Source: Alistipes sp.
Lineage (GTDB): Bacteria > Bacteroidota > Bacteroidia > Bacteroidales > Rikenellaceae
DNA: 64,000 nucleotides
Direction of reading: 5' to 3'
Assembly: GCA_017465055.1 (NCBI GenBank)
Contig: JAFTWZ010000029.1
Span: 1-64,000, forward strand
The translations under genes were made by a program, and so were the position numbers. Within the stretch, counting starts at the first letter, position 1. Each line of letters opens with the position of its first letter. A model generated the notes under the pieces. The model was not told where the DNA came from. It did no database searches and saw only the letters and a list, made by a program, of their open reading frames with translations. This document shows positions 15,650 to 25,035 of this stretch, in pieces.

Positions 15650-17101
15650 TTACACTGGTTCATCGAATATTAGAGGCTCTCTATCGTGGCGGCTTTGAGT
15701 AGCATCAATAGTTATGGTAATAGCGGCAATCAGCGCATAGCATAGATATACGCCCTCTGCGCTTAGCGAGTAGTCTACCGAGACCCAATGCCAAGAGGCT
15801 ACGAAGTCGACAACAAGGTTTTGTAGGTGGGCAGCAAACTCGCATAGCGAATAGATATATTGACTCAATGGATGGGGTATAAGCAGCGCGATAATGCCAG
15901 CGAAGATAATGACGTAGGTAAATAGTGCTACGAATGGTGTGAGCACAATGCTGGCTAAGGTGATATATCCAAAGGTATGCGATATCAAAGGCAGAGTCCA
16001 TAGGGTCGCCATAGTGCCTACAATAAGCGAGGCTGTAACTCCTCGAGCTATGCCTCGCTTAGGGCATATTAGGCGCATAAGAGGCACTCCGCAGAGTACT
16101 ATGCCTGCGACAGCGAGCGCCGAGAGCTGGAAACTAATGTCATAGATGTAGCCTGGGCGGTATACGAGCATCGCGATAAGGGCGATAGATAGCGAGCGTA
16201 TCGAGATATACTCCACCGAGTAGAACTGAGCAATCTGGAAGATGGTTATCATTATTGCTGCGCGCACTACGGGAGCTGAGAAGCCACTCATCGCTGCGAA
16301 GAGCCATATGGCTACGATTGCAAGAATGTTGGCCCATCGGTGTCCACGATGTACGAGGTTTAGGGGCTTGAGCATAAGCATTACCACTAAGTATACGATG
16401 CCGAGGTGTAGGCCCGATACGGCCAGCAGGTGGGCCATACCTGTTCGCGAGTAGGCATCGCGTAGCTCTGGCGTCAACGAGTGGCGCGACCCTGTAACCA
16501 TCGCCTGAACTATGGCGTGAGCATTGCTATCGCGCTGGTATTGTGCGAGCTTATCAGTTGCACGCGTATGTAGCGTGGGCGAGGTGCTGTGCTCTATGTT
16601 TAGGAGGTTGCTGGGGCTGACGGACAGGCTGCCCACGTAATCGCGATTGTGCATCAGGGTGTTGAAGCTCTCGTGTCGCGATATATCTTTACGGAGCTTA
16701 CCATAGATCGTTAGGCGGTCTCCTGCGCCTATGCTGTCTGCACGAAGCCATAGTACCACCTTGTCATTGGAGTTTTGCCACGTGCTGTCGGTACGCCATC
16801 TAATAATGTCGCCATCGGCGCGACTGTAGCCATCGCGTTGCAGTGGTGTATTGGTGACATTGATGACCATCTCGGCCCAACTATCAGCTGGTTGCGAGGC
16901 TTGCGGCGTGTTTAGCGTGGCAACAATATAACCCGTAAGAAGCATTCCAACTGAGGCGTATAGCATAGATATGCGATAACGGCTCGATAGCCAGCCAAAG
17001 ATGATGATAAGCGACACAGCTGCCAAGAGTACCCAGAGAGGTATCACGGCATATTCGGTCAATAGTATACCTATGATATATGCTATTAGGGCGACTGCCA
17101 T
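15650..17101 (-). CDS. ComEC/Rec2-family DNA uptake membrane protein (no metallo-beta-lactamase domain)
   Basis: The 483-residue polytopic protein has an N-terminal two-helix plus OB-like region (DUF4131-type, with DRLTIYGKLRKD) and then the Competence domain (PF03772): GMAHLLAVSGLHLGIVYLV, AMSGFSAPVVRAAIM and YRPGYIYDISFQLSALAV are hallmark stretches. In transformable bacteria ComEC carries single-stranded DNA across the inner membrane. The protein ends after the last helices with no HxHxDH motif, so the C-terminal metallo-beta-lactamase domain is missing. It is a stand-alone minus-strand gene. Confidence 0.85.
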   Translation of the reverse strand: MAVALIAYIIGILLTEYAVIPLWVLLAAVSLIIIFGWLSSRYRISMLYASVGMLLTGYIVATLNTPQASQPADSWAEMVINVTNTPLQRDGYSRADGDIIRWRTDSTWQNSNDKVVLWLRADSIGAGDRLTIYGKLRKDISRHESFNTLMHNRDYVGSLSVSPSNLLNIEHSTSPTLHTRATDKLAQYQRDSNAHAIVQAMVTGSRHSLTPELRDAYSRTGMAHLLAVSGLHLGIVYLVVMLMLKPLNLVHRGHRWANILAIVAIWLFAAMSGFSAPVVRAAIMITIFQIAQFYSVEYISIRSLSIALIAMLVYRPGYIYDISFQLSALAVAGIVLCGVPLMRLICPKRGIARGVTASLIVGTMATLWTLPLISHTFGYITLASIVLTPFVALFTYVIIFAGIIALLIPHPLSQYIYSLCEFAAHLQNLVVDFVASWHWVSVDYSLSAEGVYLCYALIAAITITIDATQSRHDREPLIFDEPV

Positions 17102-17158
17102 AGTCGGGTAGTGTTAAGATACTACAAAGGTAGTTAATACCTATGATAAAAGCAAGAA

Positions 17159-17186
17159 GGAGGCCAACCGCTTTCGGTCAGCCTCC
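17159..17186 (-). terminator. Terminator of the BACON lipoprotein gene
   Basis: An interrupted stem GGAGGC..ACCG with CGGT..GCCTCC and a 4-base loop lies 28 bases after the stop codon. On the minus strand it is followed by TTCTTGCTTTTATC. Confidence 0.6.
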
Positions 17187-17213
17187 CGGATATATTTATT
17201 AGTTTGGGTTCGG

Positions 17214-18542
17214 TTAATCCTCCTCGATTACGCCAGTCCAGTTACAAGTAATCTTGTTATCGTGGCAGTCTACAGCATTCAGTACAATTGTAGAGTTGCC
17301 GTTGCCAGCATCTGTGATTGTAAGCTCGCCATCGACAATCATTGCGTAGCTGTTATATGCACCGCCGCCATTACTGTAGTCGAAGAGCCACGTACCTACG
17401 GCCTGCGCATAGTTGTTGGTAAAGCCTGCCATAAGCACATTCTTACCCGGCGTGTACGAACACTTATACGTGCCGTAGAAATCGCCATTCTTCGAAGTGT
17501 TGTCGGTAATGATGTCAAGCTGTAATGTGTCGCCGAAGACGTAGCCATTATACTTATTCATCATCATAATGGTATAGTTTGAGTAGCCTGTCTGCCAGTA
17601 GTCGCCGTCGTATGTCCACTTTACGCGGTGCTCGCCGTCGAAGGTGACGTTGCGGTCACCTGTAAGTGTGCTCTGAGCATCCTTATCTTGTCCACCTGTA
17701 GGGTTGTCATTACCTCCCTCGTTGCCTCCATTATCCTCGGTAGCATCCTCAAGTTCAAGGCTACCAGTATATGTCACCTTGTGAGTCTTGCCATCGATAA
17801 TTACCTCGAGGACAATATTGTTGTCCGATACCATCATCGTAGCATTCTCCAAGTAGTGTTTCTTTGTATTCTCGACATCCTCGCTAGTTAGGATAAGCTG
17901 GCTATTCTCGCTGTTAATGGTCTGTGGAGCGCCACTATTCTTGCTATCGAAGTGGTAGATGCCATTAGGAAGTGTGGCACTACCTGTGACATTAGCAAAG
18001 GCGTCGATGTAGTAGTATGTGCCGTTGGTGTAGGCCTGGCCAGCGTTGTTTAGTCCCTGATCCGAGAGGAAGAAGGCGTAGCGGTCAGCACCTTCGCCAT
18101 ACTTCTGTCCGTAGTAGTAGCCATCGAGGCACAGTGCCTTGAATGTCACCGTCTCATCGCTGTTGTTGCCACCATTACCATTGTCATCCTTTTTCTGTAC
18201 GAGGTATACCGTCTCCACCTCATTGCCGAGGCTAATCTCTATTGTCGCAGTACGGTCGTCGCCGCTATTATTGCGTGCTACATCGACTATGATAATACCT
18301 GCTGTCGACTTATCGAACGAGTTAATCCAGTTGACATCACAAGTGATAGATATAACATCGCTCTTGGCATCCTCCGAGATGGTGTAGCAGATGTTTACCT
18401 TGCCTCCATCGGCATCAACGATGATAGGAACTTCGGTCGTAATGGTCAGGTCGTCGAGTTTGATGATGTTTATTTTCTCCTCGGCACACGACGAGAATAA
18501 AATGGCGAATCCTATCGCCACAAGTGATAAAAAGTTTCTCAT
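17214..18542 (-). CDS. BACON-domain surface lipoprotein
   Basis: The 442-residue product has a lipoprotein signal (lipobox LFSSC), then a BACON-like immunoglobulin fold at about residues 35-115 (DLTITTEVPIIVDADGG through VETVYLVQKKD). A Gly/Asn linker follows, with two related beta-rich domains (about 130-270 and 295-440) separated by a second Asn/Gly linker. BACON domains are frequent in Bacteroidetes surface lipoproteins that bind mucin or glycans. The two C-terminal domains are not recognised, so ligand and role are unknown. The gene is monocistronic, with a terminator downstream. Confidence 0.75.
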   Translation of the reverse strand: MRNFLSLVAIGFAILFSSCAEEKINIIKLDDLTITTEVPIIVDADGGKVNICYTISEDAKSDVISITCDVNWINSFDKSTAGIIIVDVARNNSGDDRTATIEISLGNEVETVYLVQKKDDNGNGGNNSDETVTFKALCLDGYYYGQKYGEGADRYAFFLSDQGLNNAGQAYTNGTYYYIDAFANVTGSATLPNGIYHFDSKNSGAPQTINSENSQLILTSEDVENTKKHYLENATMMVSDNNIVLEVIIDGKTHKVTYTGSLELEDATEDNGGNEGGNDNPTGGQDKDAQSTLTGDRNVTFDGEHRVKWTYDGDYWQTGYSNYTIMMMNKYNGYVFGDTLQLDIITDNTSKNGDFYGTYKCSYTPGKNVLMAGFTNNYAQAVGTWLFDYSNGGGAYNSYAMIVDGELTITDAGNGNSTIVLNAVDCHDNKITCNWTGVIEED

Positions 18543-18663
18543 AATGTTATATGTTTATTGATTTACCCTAACAATGTCGCAAAGATATAATAAAAATTAT
18601 TATTTCTTTAATTATCAGCCATAAAATTGTAGCTATCAATGTGATTTTATGCCGGTGGTAGTT

Positions 18664-19923
18664 CTATAGTTTTACTATAGGTAGCTCGTCCCACGAGGTG
18701 GTATAACGAGGTGAGCGGTGGCGACTTAAGGCTTTAATGTCGCTATGACCCTCCGAGGCGAGCATAACACCGCGACCCTCGGATTTACGATTTATGTCAT
18801 CAATGGCCTGCATTAGGCGATGGTGGCGCTCGTTGCTCTCGGCGGCGAACATCGATATGTGTGTGCCCTGGCGTGGTATTATCTCCGAGGCGATGACTCC
18901 TGCCTTCTTGTACCCTGCGCCACGCACGAATATCTCTGTGAGAGCCTCACGCGAGGCTCGCACTATGGTCAGCGTGCTATCTGTCGGCTCGAGAAGGGGT
19001 ATGGTTATGTGTCCGCACTGCTGTATGTCGTCGGTGTGAAAACGGTTGGTGGCGGCAAATACCGTAAGGCGCGAGCATACGGAGTGTTGCTCGCGGAGCT
19101 TCTCGGCAGTCATAGCTGCAAACTTTGCCACTTGCTCGGCAAGCTCCGCAATGTTGTATATCTCGCTCGAGAAGCTGCGAGAGTTGCATATGCTCTGGCG
19201 AGGCTCGGCAACGCTATCGAAACCTATGGCTGGTATGCCGTGCAGCTCGCGCCAGGTGCGAAGTCCCACAACGCCCATACGGCGCATAATCCACTCCTCG
19301 GAGAGCATACGGAAGTCGTAGGCCGTAGTTATACCTTTAGCCTTGAGTCGTGGCGCTGAGCGGCGACCTATGCCCCAAACATCCTCTATTGGGAATCGCC
19401 TAAGTACCTTCTCAATATCGGCCTGGCGGTGCATATAGCATCCGCCACGTAGCTTCGGGTAGCTCTTGCATAGCTGCGCTGCTATCTTAGCCAGTGTCTT
19501 GGTAGGTGCCACACCTACAGATACAGGTATGCCCGTAAGTCGTCGGCAGCGTGACGAGAGCGACTTTGCAAAGGTGTCGAAGTCAACACCCTCCACACCG
19601 CGCATATCCAAGAAGGCCTCGTCGATGGAGTAAACCTCGATTTGTGGAGCTACCTCGCGCAGTATGGTGCGTACGCGGCGCGAGAAGTCGGCATATAGGG
19701 CCATATTGCCCGAGAAGACAGCTATGTTGTTGCGCTCGATAGTGTCGCGTAGCTTGAAGTATGGCTCGCCCATCTTTATACCCAGGGCCTTAGCCTCGTT
19801 TGAGCGCGCTATAGCGCAGCCATCGTTACGCGACAATACGATAACCGGACGCCCCTCGAGGTCGGGGCGGAATACTCGCTCGCAGGAGACGAAGAAGTTA
19901 TTACAGTCGGCAAGGGCAAACAT
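18664..19923 (-). CDS. umuC: Y-family DNA polymerase V catalytic subunit, UmuC-like
   Basis: The 419-residue protein starts MFALADCNNFFVSCERVF with the first catalytic Asp, and the YSIDEAFLDM motif supplies the Asp/Glu pair of the palm. SVGVAPTKTLAKIAAQ, a helix-hairpin-helix region (EDVWGIGRRSAPRLKAKGI) and a little-finger domain follow, with a UmuC-type C-terminal extension. It performs error-prone translesion synthesis. The umuD-like gene ends 22 bases upstream, forming the expected umuD-umuC pair. No clear LexA box was identified. Confidence 0.93.
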   Translation of the reverse strand: MFALADCNNFFVSCERVFRPDLEGRPVIVLSRNDGCAIARSNEAKALGIKMGEPYFKLRDTIERNNIAVFSGNMALYADFSRRVRTILREVAPQIEVYSIDEAFLDMRGVEGVDFDTFAKSLSSRCRRLTGIPVSVGVAPTKTLAKIAAQLCKSYPKLRGGCYMHRQADIEKVLRRFPIEDVWGIGRRSAPRLKAKGITTAYDFRMLSEEWIMRRMGVVGLRTWRELHGIPAIGFDSVAEPRQSICNSRSFSSEIYNIAELAEQVAKFAAMTAEKLREQHSVCSRLTVFAATNRFHTDDIQQCGHITIPLLEPTDSTLTIVRASREALTEIFVRGAGYKKAGVIASEIIPRQGTHISMFAAESNERHHRLMQAIDDINRKSEGRGVMLASEGHSDIKALSRHRSPRYTTSWDELPIVKL

Positions 19924-19945
19924 AGCACTTCGTGGCTTAGGCTCA

Positions 19946-20368
19946 CTACGCCTTTTTTATTATATAGGTGACTACGCCCCAGATGGCAAACTCGTTGTCG
20001 GCCGTGATGCGTATAGGTCGGTACTTAGGATTGGCAGCTATGAGTAGCGTATGGTCGCTGTGGTGCTCTACGCGCTTAACCGTAAACTCGCCATCGATAA
20101 AGCATACTGCCGAGCAGCCGTTGTAGGGCTCGATGCTGCGATCTACGATGATAATGTCGCCCTCGTCCATCTCGGCTTCGACCATCGAGGTGCCACCGAC
20201 GCGGAAGAAGAATGTCGAGGCGGGGTGGCGCACCAGAAGTTTCACTAAGTCGAGCTTCTCGCGTGGCTCGTCGTCGGCAGGCGATGGAAATCCAGCTCGT
20301 ACCTCGCCAAGCATATCGGCCTCGAGTGACGATGTGGTGTCTATTATGTATGGCTTCATATCGCTCAT
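19946..20368 (-). CDS. umuD: UmuD-like S24 autoprotease subunit
   Basis: The 140-residue protein has the expected Ala-Gly self-cleavage site (Ala25-Gly26 in EVRAGFPSPAD), the nucleophile Ser61 in GGTSMVEAEM and the general-base Lys98 in FTVKRV. This matches the Ser/Lys dyad of UmuD and LexA peptidase domains, with no helix-turn-helix. RecA-stimulated cleavage would yield the form that associates with UmuC. It lies between the HD-domain gene (18 bases) and umuC. Confidence 0.92.
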   Translation of the reverse strand: MSDMKPYIIDTTSSLEADMLGEVRAGFPSPADDEPREKLDLVKLLVRHPASTFFFRVGGTSMVEAEMDEGDIIIVDRSIEPYNGCSAVCFIDGEFTVKRVEHHSDHTLLIAANPKYRPIRITADNEFAIWGVVTYIIKKA

Positions 20369-20386
20369 AATATCTCTGTTAAAGTG

Positions 20387-21019
20387 TTATTTGGCTTGTT
20401 CCTCGTCGTAAATCTTGTCGTATAGACTACGTAGTAGCGCTTTGTCGGCTATAATCTGTCGCAGGCGCTCCAGCTGCACGCTATTGTCCGACTCCTCGAG
20501 CCATAGACGCAGGTAGCCGCCATAGTTATACTTAGCATCGAGGTGCTCGGTCATACGGTCGTAGCCCTGCTCGCGGTCGAGTTCGGGGTGGTTGGCTAAG
20601 GTGTACTGTATCGTGCGCCTAATAATCACCTCGGGAACGATCTGACGGTCGGCCTCAGCTACGATGCATCCGTATATGGTGCGTGGAGCACACTTTGCCG
20701 AGGCACGATGATCCTCTACAGCATCGCCCATAGTGGCTATCTCCTCTTCGGTAAACCATCGGCGTAGCTCGTTATCGGCCAGAAGTATACGCTTCGAGGC
20801 TATATGGTGATACTCGCGCCCCTCCACAAGTCCCGTGTCGTGGTAGGCGGCGATGGTATAGGCCATAGCCTCATTGGCGTTGTACCTCTCGGCCAATGTC
20901 ATACTGCGCTCTATGACCGAGAGTGCGTGGTCACGACGATGTGCGGCATCGTGGTGGTCGTAGCGGGGTAGTATCTCGCGCTCAATGTAGCTTCGAAGCT
21001 CGGGGTTAATCCTGTCCAT
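20387..21019 (-). CDS. HD-domain phosphohydrolase-like protein
   Basis: The 210-residue cytoplasmic protein has the HD superfamily metal ligands: His27/His31 in DAAHRRDHAL, the His60-Asp61 pair in AAYHDTGL, and later EDHRAS and IVAEADR. HD proteins hydrolyse phosphate esters of nucleotides or related molecules, and the substrate here is unknown. It starts 6 bases after the M16-like gene stop and precedes umuD by 18 bases, so these genes probably share a transcript. Confidence 0.8.
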   Translation of the reverse strand: MDRINPELRSYIEREILPRYDHHDAAHRRDHALSVIERSMTLAERYNANEAMAYTIAAYHDTGLVEGREYHHIASKRILLADNELRRWFTEEEIATMGDAVEDHRASAKCAPRTIYGCIVAEADRQIVPEVIIRRTIQYTLANHPELDREQGYDRMTEHLDAKYNYGGYLRLWLEESDNSVQLERLRQIIADKALLRSLYDKIYDEEQAK

Positions 21020-21025
21020 ACCTGC

Positions 21026-22279
21026 TTATCCGACAACTACTTCGACAAGGTCCTCGCGGCGTAGATACTTTACGGCAAGCTCCTGCACCTGCTCGGGAGT
21101 GATAGCCAATATAGCCTGAAGGTTCTCCTCCGTAGCGCTGTTGTCCGTACCGCACATTATATTCTCGATGGTGACATCGGCAATGCCAAATGGGCCGTCG
21201 AGAATGCGTAGTATCTCTCCGATCATCATATTTTTGGCAAGTTGAAGCTCCTCTTCGCTGATTAGTTCGCGACGAAGACGCTCAATCTCGAAGTATATCT
21301 CCGCAAGTGCGGCCTCGGCCTCCTCGTGGCGCACCTGAGTGGCTATGGCCAGGTATCCCTCCTTGTCGAAATTTATCATCGCGGCCATAACTCCATATGT
21401 GTAGCCATTCTTCTCACGAAGGTTCTGCATAAGGCGCGAACTGAAGTATCCGCCCAAGATCATAGCCACAACCTGCATACCCACAAAGTCGGGGTGCGAG
21501 CGTGGAAAGAGAAGTCGACCTATGCGTATCGATGACTGTACGGCTGTATCTATAGGCTTACGAATAGAGTATGTCGTCTCGGGCTTGGGCAGCGTCACCT
21601 CGGGCTTACGACCCGACGGTAGTGCCTCGACGATCTGCTCGAGATTGCGAATAACGCTCTGGTCGATATTGCCGCTGCATACCACGAAGCAGTTCTCGGC
21701 AGTGTATAGCTCGCCATATAGCTTCACAAGGTCTTCGCGTGTGATGTTGTTGTATAGGCTCTCGTCGTCACTTGCTCCGTAGGGGTGCTCCGAGCCAAAC
21801 AGAGCCTGACCGAAGAGCTCGCGCGACTGCACATCTATCTTTCGGCGCTCGATGGCTAAGCCTTGCTGGCGCTTGTTGCAGTAGGTGCGTAACTCGCTAT
21901 CGTTGAAGGTTGGATTTAGGATTATCTCACGTAATACTAGAAACATATTGTCGCAGAACTTCGTCAGCAGTGCCAGCGATATATAGACGTAGTCGCGGTC
22001 GATGTTTAGGTCGAAGTACGTGCCGTAGAAATCGAGCGTCTCGGCTATCTGCTGCGCGGTCATCGAGCGACTTCCCTCGCTGAGCATATTTAGCGTTGCC
22101 GAGGCGGTGAAGGGTTTGTGTTGCATCGACGTGCCTGCGCGGAATACAAACGTAAAGCGTACAACCTCGAAGTCGTCGCTCTGGAGCGTGTATATCTTAA
22201 CTCCGTTCTTGGCGGTGTGTATCTCAGTACGTGGCATCACCACGCTATCGGGTATGACTATCTGTGGTTGCTCTCTCAT
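21026..22279 (-). CDS. M16 peptidase-like subunit lacking the zinc motif
   Basis: The 417-residue protein has the M16 fold (an N-terminal domain around FRAGTSMQHKPFTASATLNML, then a C-terminal Peptidase_M16_C-like half with GYFSSRLMQNLREKNGYTYG). The HxxEH zinc motif is absent from the expected position. It is therefore probably the inactive partner of the adjacent active gene, as in two-subunit M16B peptidases. I start it at ATG 22279, where ATG overlaps the TGA of the upstream gene (ATGA), implying coupling; an in-frame ATG at 22327 lies inside that gene. The conserved R/Y pair (here NGYTYG) typical of the substrate-binding subunit is present. Confidence 0.88.
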   Translation of the reverse strand: MREQPQIVIPDSVVMPRTEIHTAKNGVKIYTLQSDDFEVVRFTFVFRAGTSMQHKPFTASATLNMLSEGSRSMTAQQIAETLDFYGTYFDLNIDRDYVYISLALLTKFCDNMFLVLREIILNPTFNDSELRTYCNKRQQGLAIERRKIDVQSRELFGQALFGSEHPYGASDDESLYNNITREDLVKLYGELYTAENCFVVCSGNIDQSVIRNLEQIVEALPSGRKPEVTLPKPETTYSIRKPIDTAVQSSIRIGRLLFPRSHPDFVGMQVVAMILGGYFSSRLMQNLREKNGYTYGVMAAMINFDKEGYLAIATQVRHEEAEAALAEIYFEIERLRRELISEEELQLAKNMMIGEILRILDGPFGIADVTIENIMCGTDNSATEENLQAILAITPEQVQELAVKYLRREDLVEVVVG

Positions 22280-23514
22280 TGCTTTCGTCGGTAGATTAGT
22301 GTTGATGAGTTTTCGATGGTGAAGCATCGCGAGGCAAACGCCATCACCTCCTCGCGTGTTATGGCGCGGAAGATGTTGCTCTCCTCGTTTATAAGCTCAA
22401 GGCGGCCAGTCATAGCGTAGAAGCTGAGGTTCATAGCCTTGTTCATCACGTTTATCTCGCCTAAGAGCATATTAGCCTCAAACTTATTCTTAACCTTCTC
22501 CAACTCGTAGTCCGAGATGTTGCCCTGCTCAAGGTCTCTAAGCTCCTGCCATAGGGCTTCGGATGCCTCCTCTTCGGTGGTTGTGGGCATCAGTCTGCCC
22601 TTGATAACGAATAGCCCGGCATCGAGGCTTCCAGTGATGTAGGCATTGACGCTCGAGAATAGTCCGCGCTCCTTGACCAGACGGTTTACCAATCGCGATG
22701 ACTCGCCCCCAGCCAAGAGATCCGAGGCAAGGTCGCCGATGAAGAAGTCGCGCGACAGCCTATCGCCCATATGAAAGGCTATGGTGATGTCCGTAGCTGG
22801 CACGTCGCGCTCTACGACCAAGTGTCGCGCTTCGTGTTGCTCGGGCTCCTGAGGTATCGCTGGTATCTCAGCGCCACTATCCTCGATATCGGCAAAGTAC
22901 TCCGTAGCTAAGGCGATCATCTCATCCTCGTCGATATCGGCCGATATGGCGAGTATCGCCTGCGAAGGTCTATAGTGCAGGGCGTAGAAAGCGCGTATGT
23001 CGGCCATCGTAGCTCGCTCGATATGCTCAGACGATATACCTATTGTGGGCCAGCGGTAGGGGTGACGCTTGTAGCACAGCTCGCGTAGTAGGTTCTGCTC
23101 ATCGCCATATGGCTGGTTCAGGTATCGTTGCTTATACTCCTCGATTACCACCTGCTTCTCGGTCTCGATAACCTCGTCGCTAAGGTCGAGGTTGCACATA
23201 CGGTCGCTCTCGAGCCATAGTGCCGTGGCGATATTCTCCTTGGGCAGGGTAATGTAGTAGTTTGTGTAGTCATTGGTGGTGAAGGCGTTGTTCTCGCCAC
23301 AGGCCATCTGCACCGGAAGGTCGAAGTCGGGGACGTTGCTGGTGCCTCGGAACATAAGGTGCTCGAAGAGGTGAGCAAAGCCCGTCTTGTCCTCCGACTC
23401 GTTGCGTGCGCCAACCTTATATAGTATGTTCACCGCTGCAAACTTCGATGCGTGGTCTCGGTTTACAAGTATGGTAAGACCATTGGGGAGTATGGCTTGT
23501 TTGTACTTTATCAT
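22276..23514 (-). CDS. M16 family zinc peptidase, active subunit
   Basis: The 412-residue protein carries the inverted zinc motif HLFEH (His48, Glu51, His52), with a downstream acidic cluster ETEKQVVIEEYKQR that contains the third zinc ligand expected about 75 residues later. These are the catalytic features of pitrilysin/M16B processing peptidases, which degrade or process peptides in a clamshell. It is coupled by an ATGA overlap to the motif-less homologue downstream. No signal peptide is seen, so a cytoplasmic location is likely. It heads the M16-M16-HD-umuD-umuC run. Confidence 0.92.
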   Translation of the reverse strand: MIKYKQAILPNGLTILVNRDHASKFAAVNILYKVGARNESEDKTGFAHLFEHLMFRGTSNVPDFDLPVQMACGENNAFTTNDYTNYYITLPKENIATALWLESDRMCNLDLSDEVIETEKQVVIEEYKQRYLNQPYGDEQNLLRELCYKRHPYRWPTIGISSEHIERATMADIRAFYALHYRPSQAILAISADIDEDEMIALATEYFADIEDSGAEIPAIPQEPEQHEARHLVVERDVPATDITIAFHMGDRLSRDFFIGDLASDLLAGGESSRLVNRLVKERGLFSSVNAYITGSLDAGLFVIKGRLMPTTTEEEASEALWQELRDLEQGNISDYELEKVKNKFEANMLLGEINVMNKAMNLSFYAMTGRLELINEESNIFRAITREEVMAFASRCFTIENSSTLIYRRKQ

Positions 23515-23550
23515 AGAGGGTTGTTTGTCGTGTTGGTTATTGGTGACAAA

Positions 23551-23584
23551 GAGCCTGCCGCAATCTAAAAAGTTCGGCAGGCTC
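23551..23584 (-). terminator. Terminator after the small membrane protein gene
   Basis: A 10 bp perfect stem GAGCCTGCCG/CGGCAGGCTC flanks a 14-base loop, 25 bases past the stop codon. TTTGTC follows on the minus strand. Confidence 0.7.
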
Positions 23585-23608
23585 GTTCTGTGGTTGTTCC
23601 CAAAATGG

Positions 23609-23797
23609 TTACTTAACCCACTGTGCCATATTCTCGCGGGCGTAGAAGTAGTATACGGCCAAGCCTATCCAGCTGGTTATTACGATGAGAATAGCAGCAA
23701 TGAGCTTCTTGGGCATATCGCCATTGAGTGCGAGAATCTCTAATACGGCCTTGATACAGAGCACGAGGCCAATGATGTAGATGATAAATCCAATCAT
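23609..23797 (-). CDS. Small two-helix membrane protein
   Basis: The 62-residue product is almost entirely two transmembrane helices (MIGFIIYIIGLVLCIKAVLEI and KLIAAILIVITSWIGLAVYYF) joined by NGDMPKK, with a short charged tail. The Pro before and WIGLAVYYFY within the second helix resemble the PLDc_N-type small membrane domain found widely in Bacteroidetes. No function can be assigned. It has its own terminator. Confidence 0.7.
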   Translation of the reverse strand: MIGFIIYIIGLVLCIKAVLEILALNGDMPKKLIAAILIVITSWIGLAVYYFYARENMAQWVK

Positions 23798-23988
23798 AAT
23801 AAATCAATATTGGTTAATACGTTGTGTTTCGATGGCCAAAGATATAAAAAAGTATCCAATTATCATCACTTGATATGGTGAATAATACGAAAGGTTGCTC
23901 GGCGTGCCATCTTTTTCTCGCCGTGAGGTACAATGATACGATAAATGTATTACCTTTGTTTTAGAATCTTCCATAAAACTACAAAGCT

Positions 23989-25032
23989 ATGGCAACTGCA
24001 TCGCAATCATCACGCCGTAACATCTTCAAAGTGTACGTCGTTGACGCCCTGAGCTATATGGCTATGGGTCTCTTCTGCTCACTCATCTTGGGCCTTATCA
24101 TTGGCCAGATAGCCAAGATTCCGGGTCTTGACTTCCTCTCGGATATCGCTCGGCTCCTGCAACTCGACTTAGTTGTCGGTGGCTCTATAGGCTTGGCCAT
24201 CGCCTTGGGCCTTAAGCGCGATCCACTGGTCACCATCTCGGCCATTGCTGTAGGTGCTCTTGGCTATAGCCTCGGAGGCACGTGGGGCGACGTAGGCGGT
24301 AATCCCATAGGTGCATACCTTGCAGCCATAGTGGGCATAGAGGCTGGTACGCTGGTCTCAAAGCGCACGCCTGTAGATATCATCATTACGCCCCTTGTTG
24401 CTGTAGTCTGCGGTGGTCTCTTTGCTCAGTATTGCTGTGTGCCTGTTGGCGAGTGGGTTATGTCGCTTGGCGAGGTCATCAATCGCGCAACGATGCTCAA
24501 CCCATTTATTATGGGTGTCATCATATCCGTATCAGTCGGATGTATCCTTACGTTGCCAATAAGCTCGGCGGCACTATGCATATCTATAGGTCTCAGTGGC
24601 CTTGCCGCAGGTGCTGCTACCGCAGGATGTTGTGCACAGATGGTGGGCTTTGCCGTCATCAGCTTCCGCGATAATGGTGTTGGAGGCCTTATCTCTCAGG
24701 GTCTCGGTACCTCGATGCTGCAGATAGGTAACATAGCGCGTAAGCCTATCATATGGCTCGCTCCCACGCTTACTGCGGCAATACTCGGACCTATATCAAC
24801 TATGCTCCTTAAGATGACAAATAGCCCAGCTGGTGCAGGTATGGGTACGGCAGGCCTTGTAGGCCCTATCGGTTGTTGGGATTCGATGTCGGCGACTACC
24901 GACCCTGTGGTGCTTATCTGCGAGATTGTGGGACTCTACTTCGTTGCTCCAGCTATCTTGAGCCTTGTAATCCACGCCATTATGAAGCGCTTGGGCTGGG
25001 TCAAGGATGGCGATATGCGCCTGCAGAGATAG
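23989..25032 (+). CDS. Orphan PTS IIC-like membrane protein (PTS_EIIC_2)
   Basis: The 347-residue membrane protein has about ten hydrophobic segments and the glycine-rich motifs of the PTS_EIIC_2 family (PF13303): GGTWGDVGGNPIGAYLAA, IGIEAGTLVSKRTPVDIIITP and SPAGAGMGTAGLVGPIG. In a phosphotransferase system the IIC unit moves a sugar across the membrane while IIA/IIB phosphorylate it. No IIA, IIB, HPr or enzyme I gene is nearby, so it may act without phosphorylation or on a non-sugar substrate. A TACCTTTG word lies at 23951-23958. It converges with the MATE gene with a 3-base gap. Confidence 0.85.
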   Translation: MATASQSSRRNIFKVYVVDALSYMAMGLFCSLILGLIIGQIAKIPGLDFLSDIARLLQLDLVVGGSIGLAIALGLKRDPLVTISAIAVGALGYSLGGTWGDVGGNPIGAYLAAIVGIEAGTLVSKRTPVDIIITPLVAVVCGGLFAQYCCVPVGEWVMSLGEVINRATMLNPFIMGVIISVSVGCILTLPISSAALCISIGLSGLAAGAATAGCCAQMVGFAVISFRDNGVGGLISQGLGTSMLQIGNIARKPIIWLAPTLTAAILGPISTMLLKMTNSPAGAGMGTAGLVGPIGCWDSMSATTDPVVLICEIVGLYFVAPAILSLVIHAIMKRLGWVKDGDMRLQR

Positions 25033-25035
25033 CCA

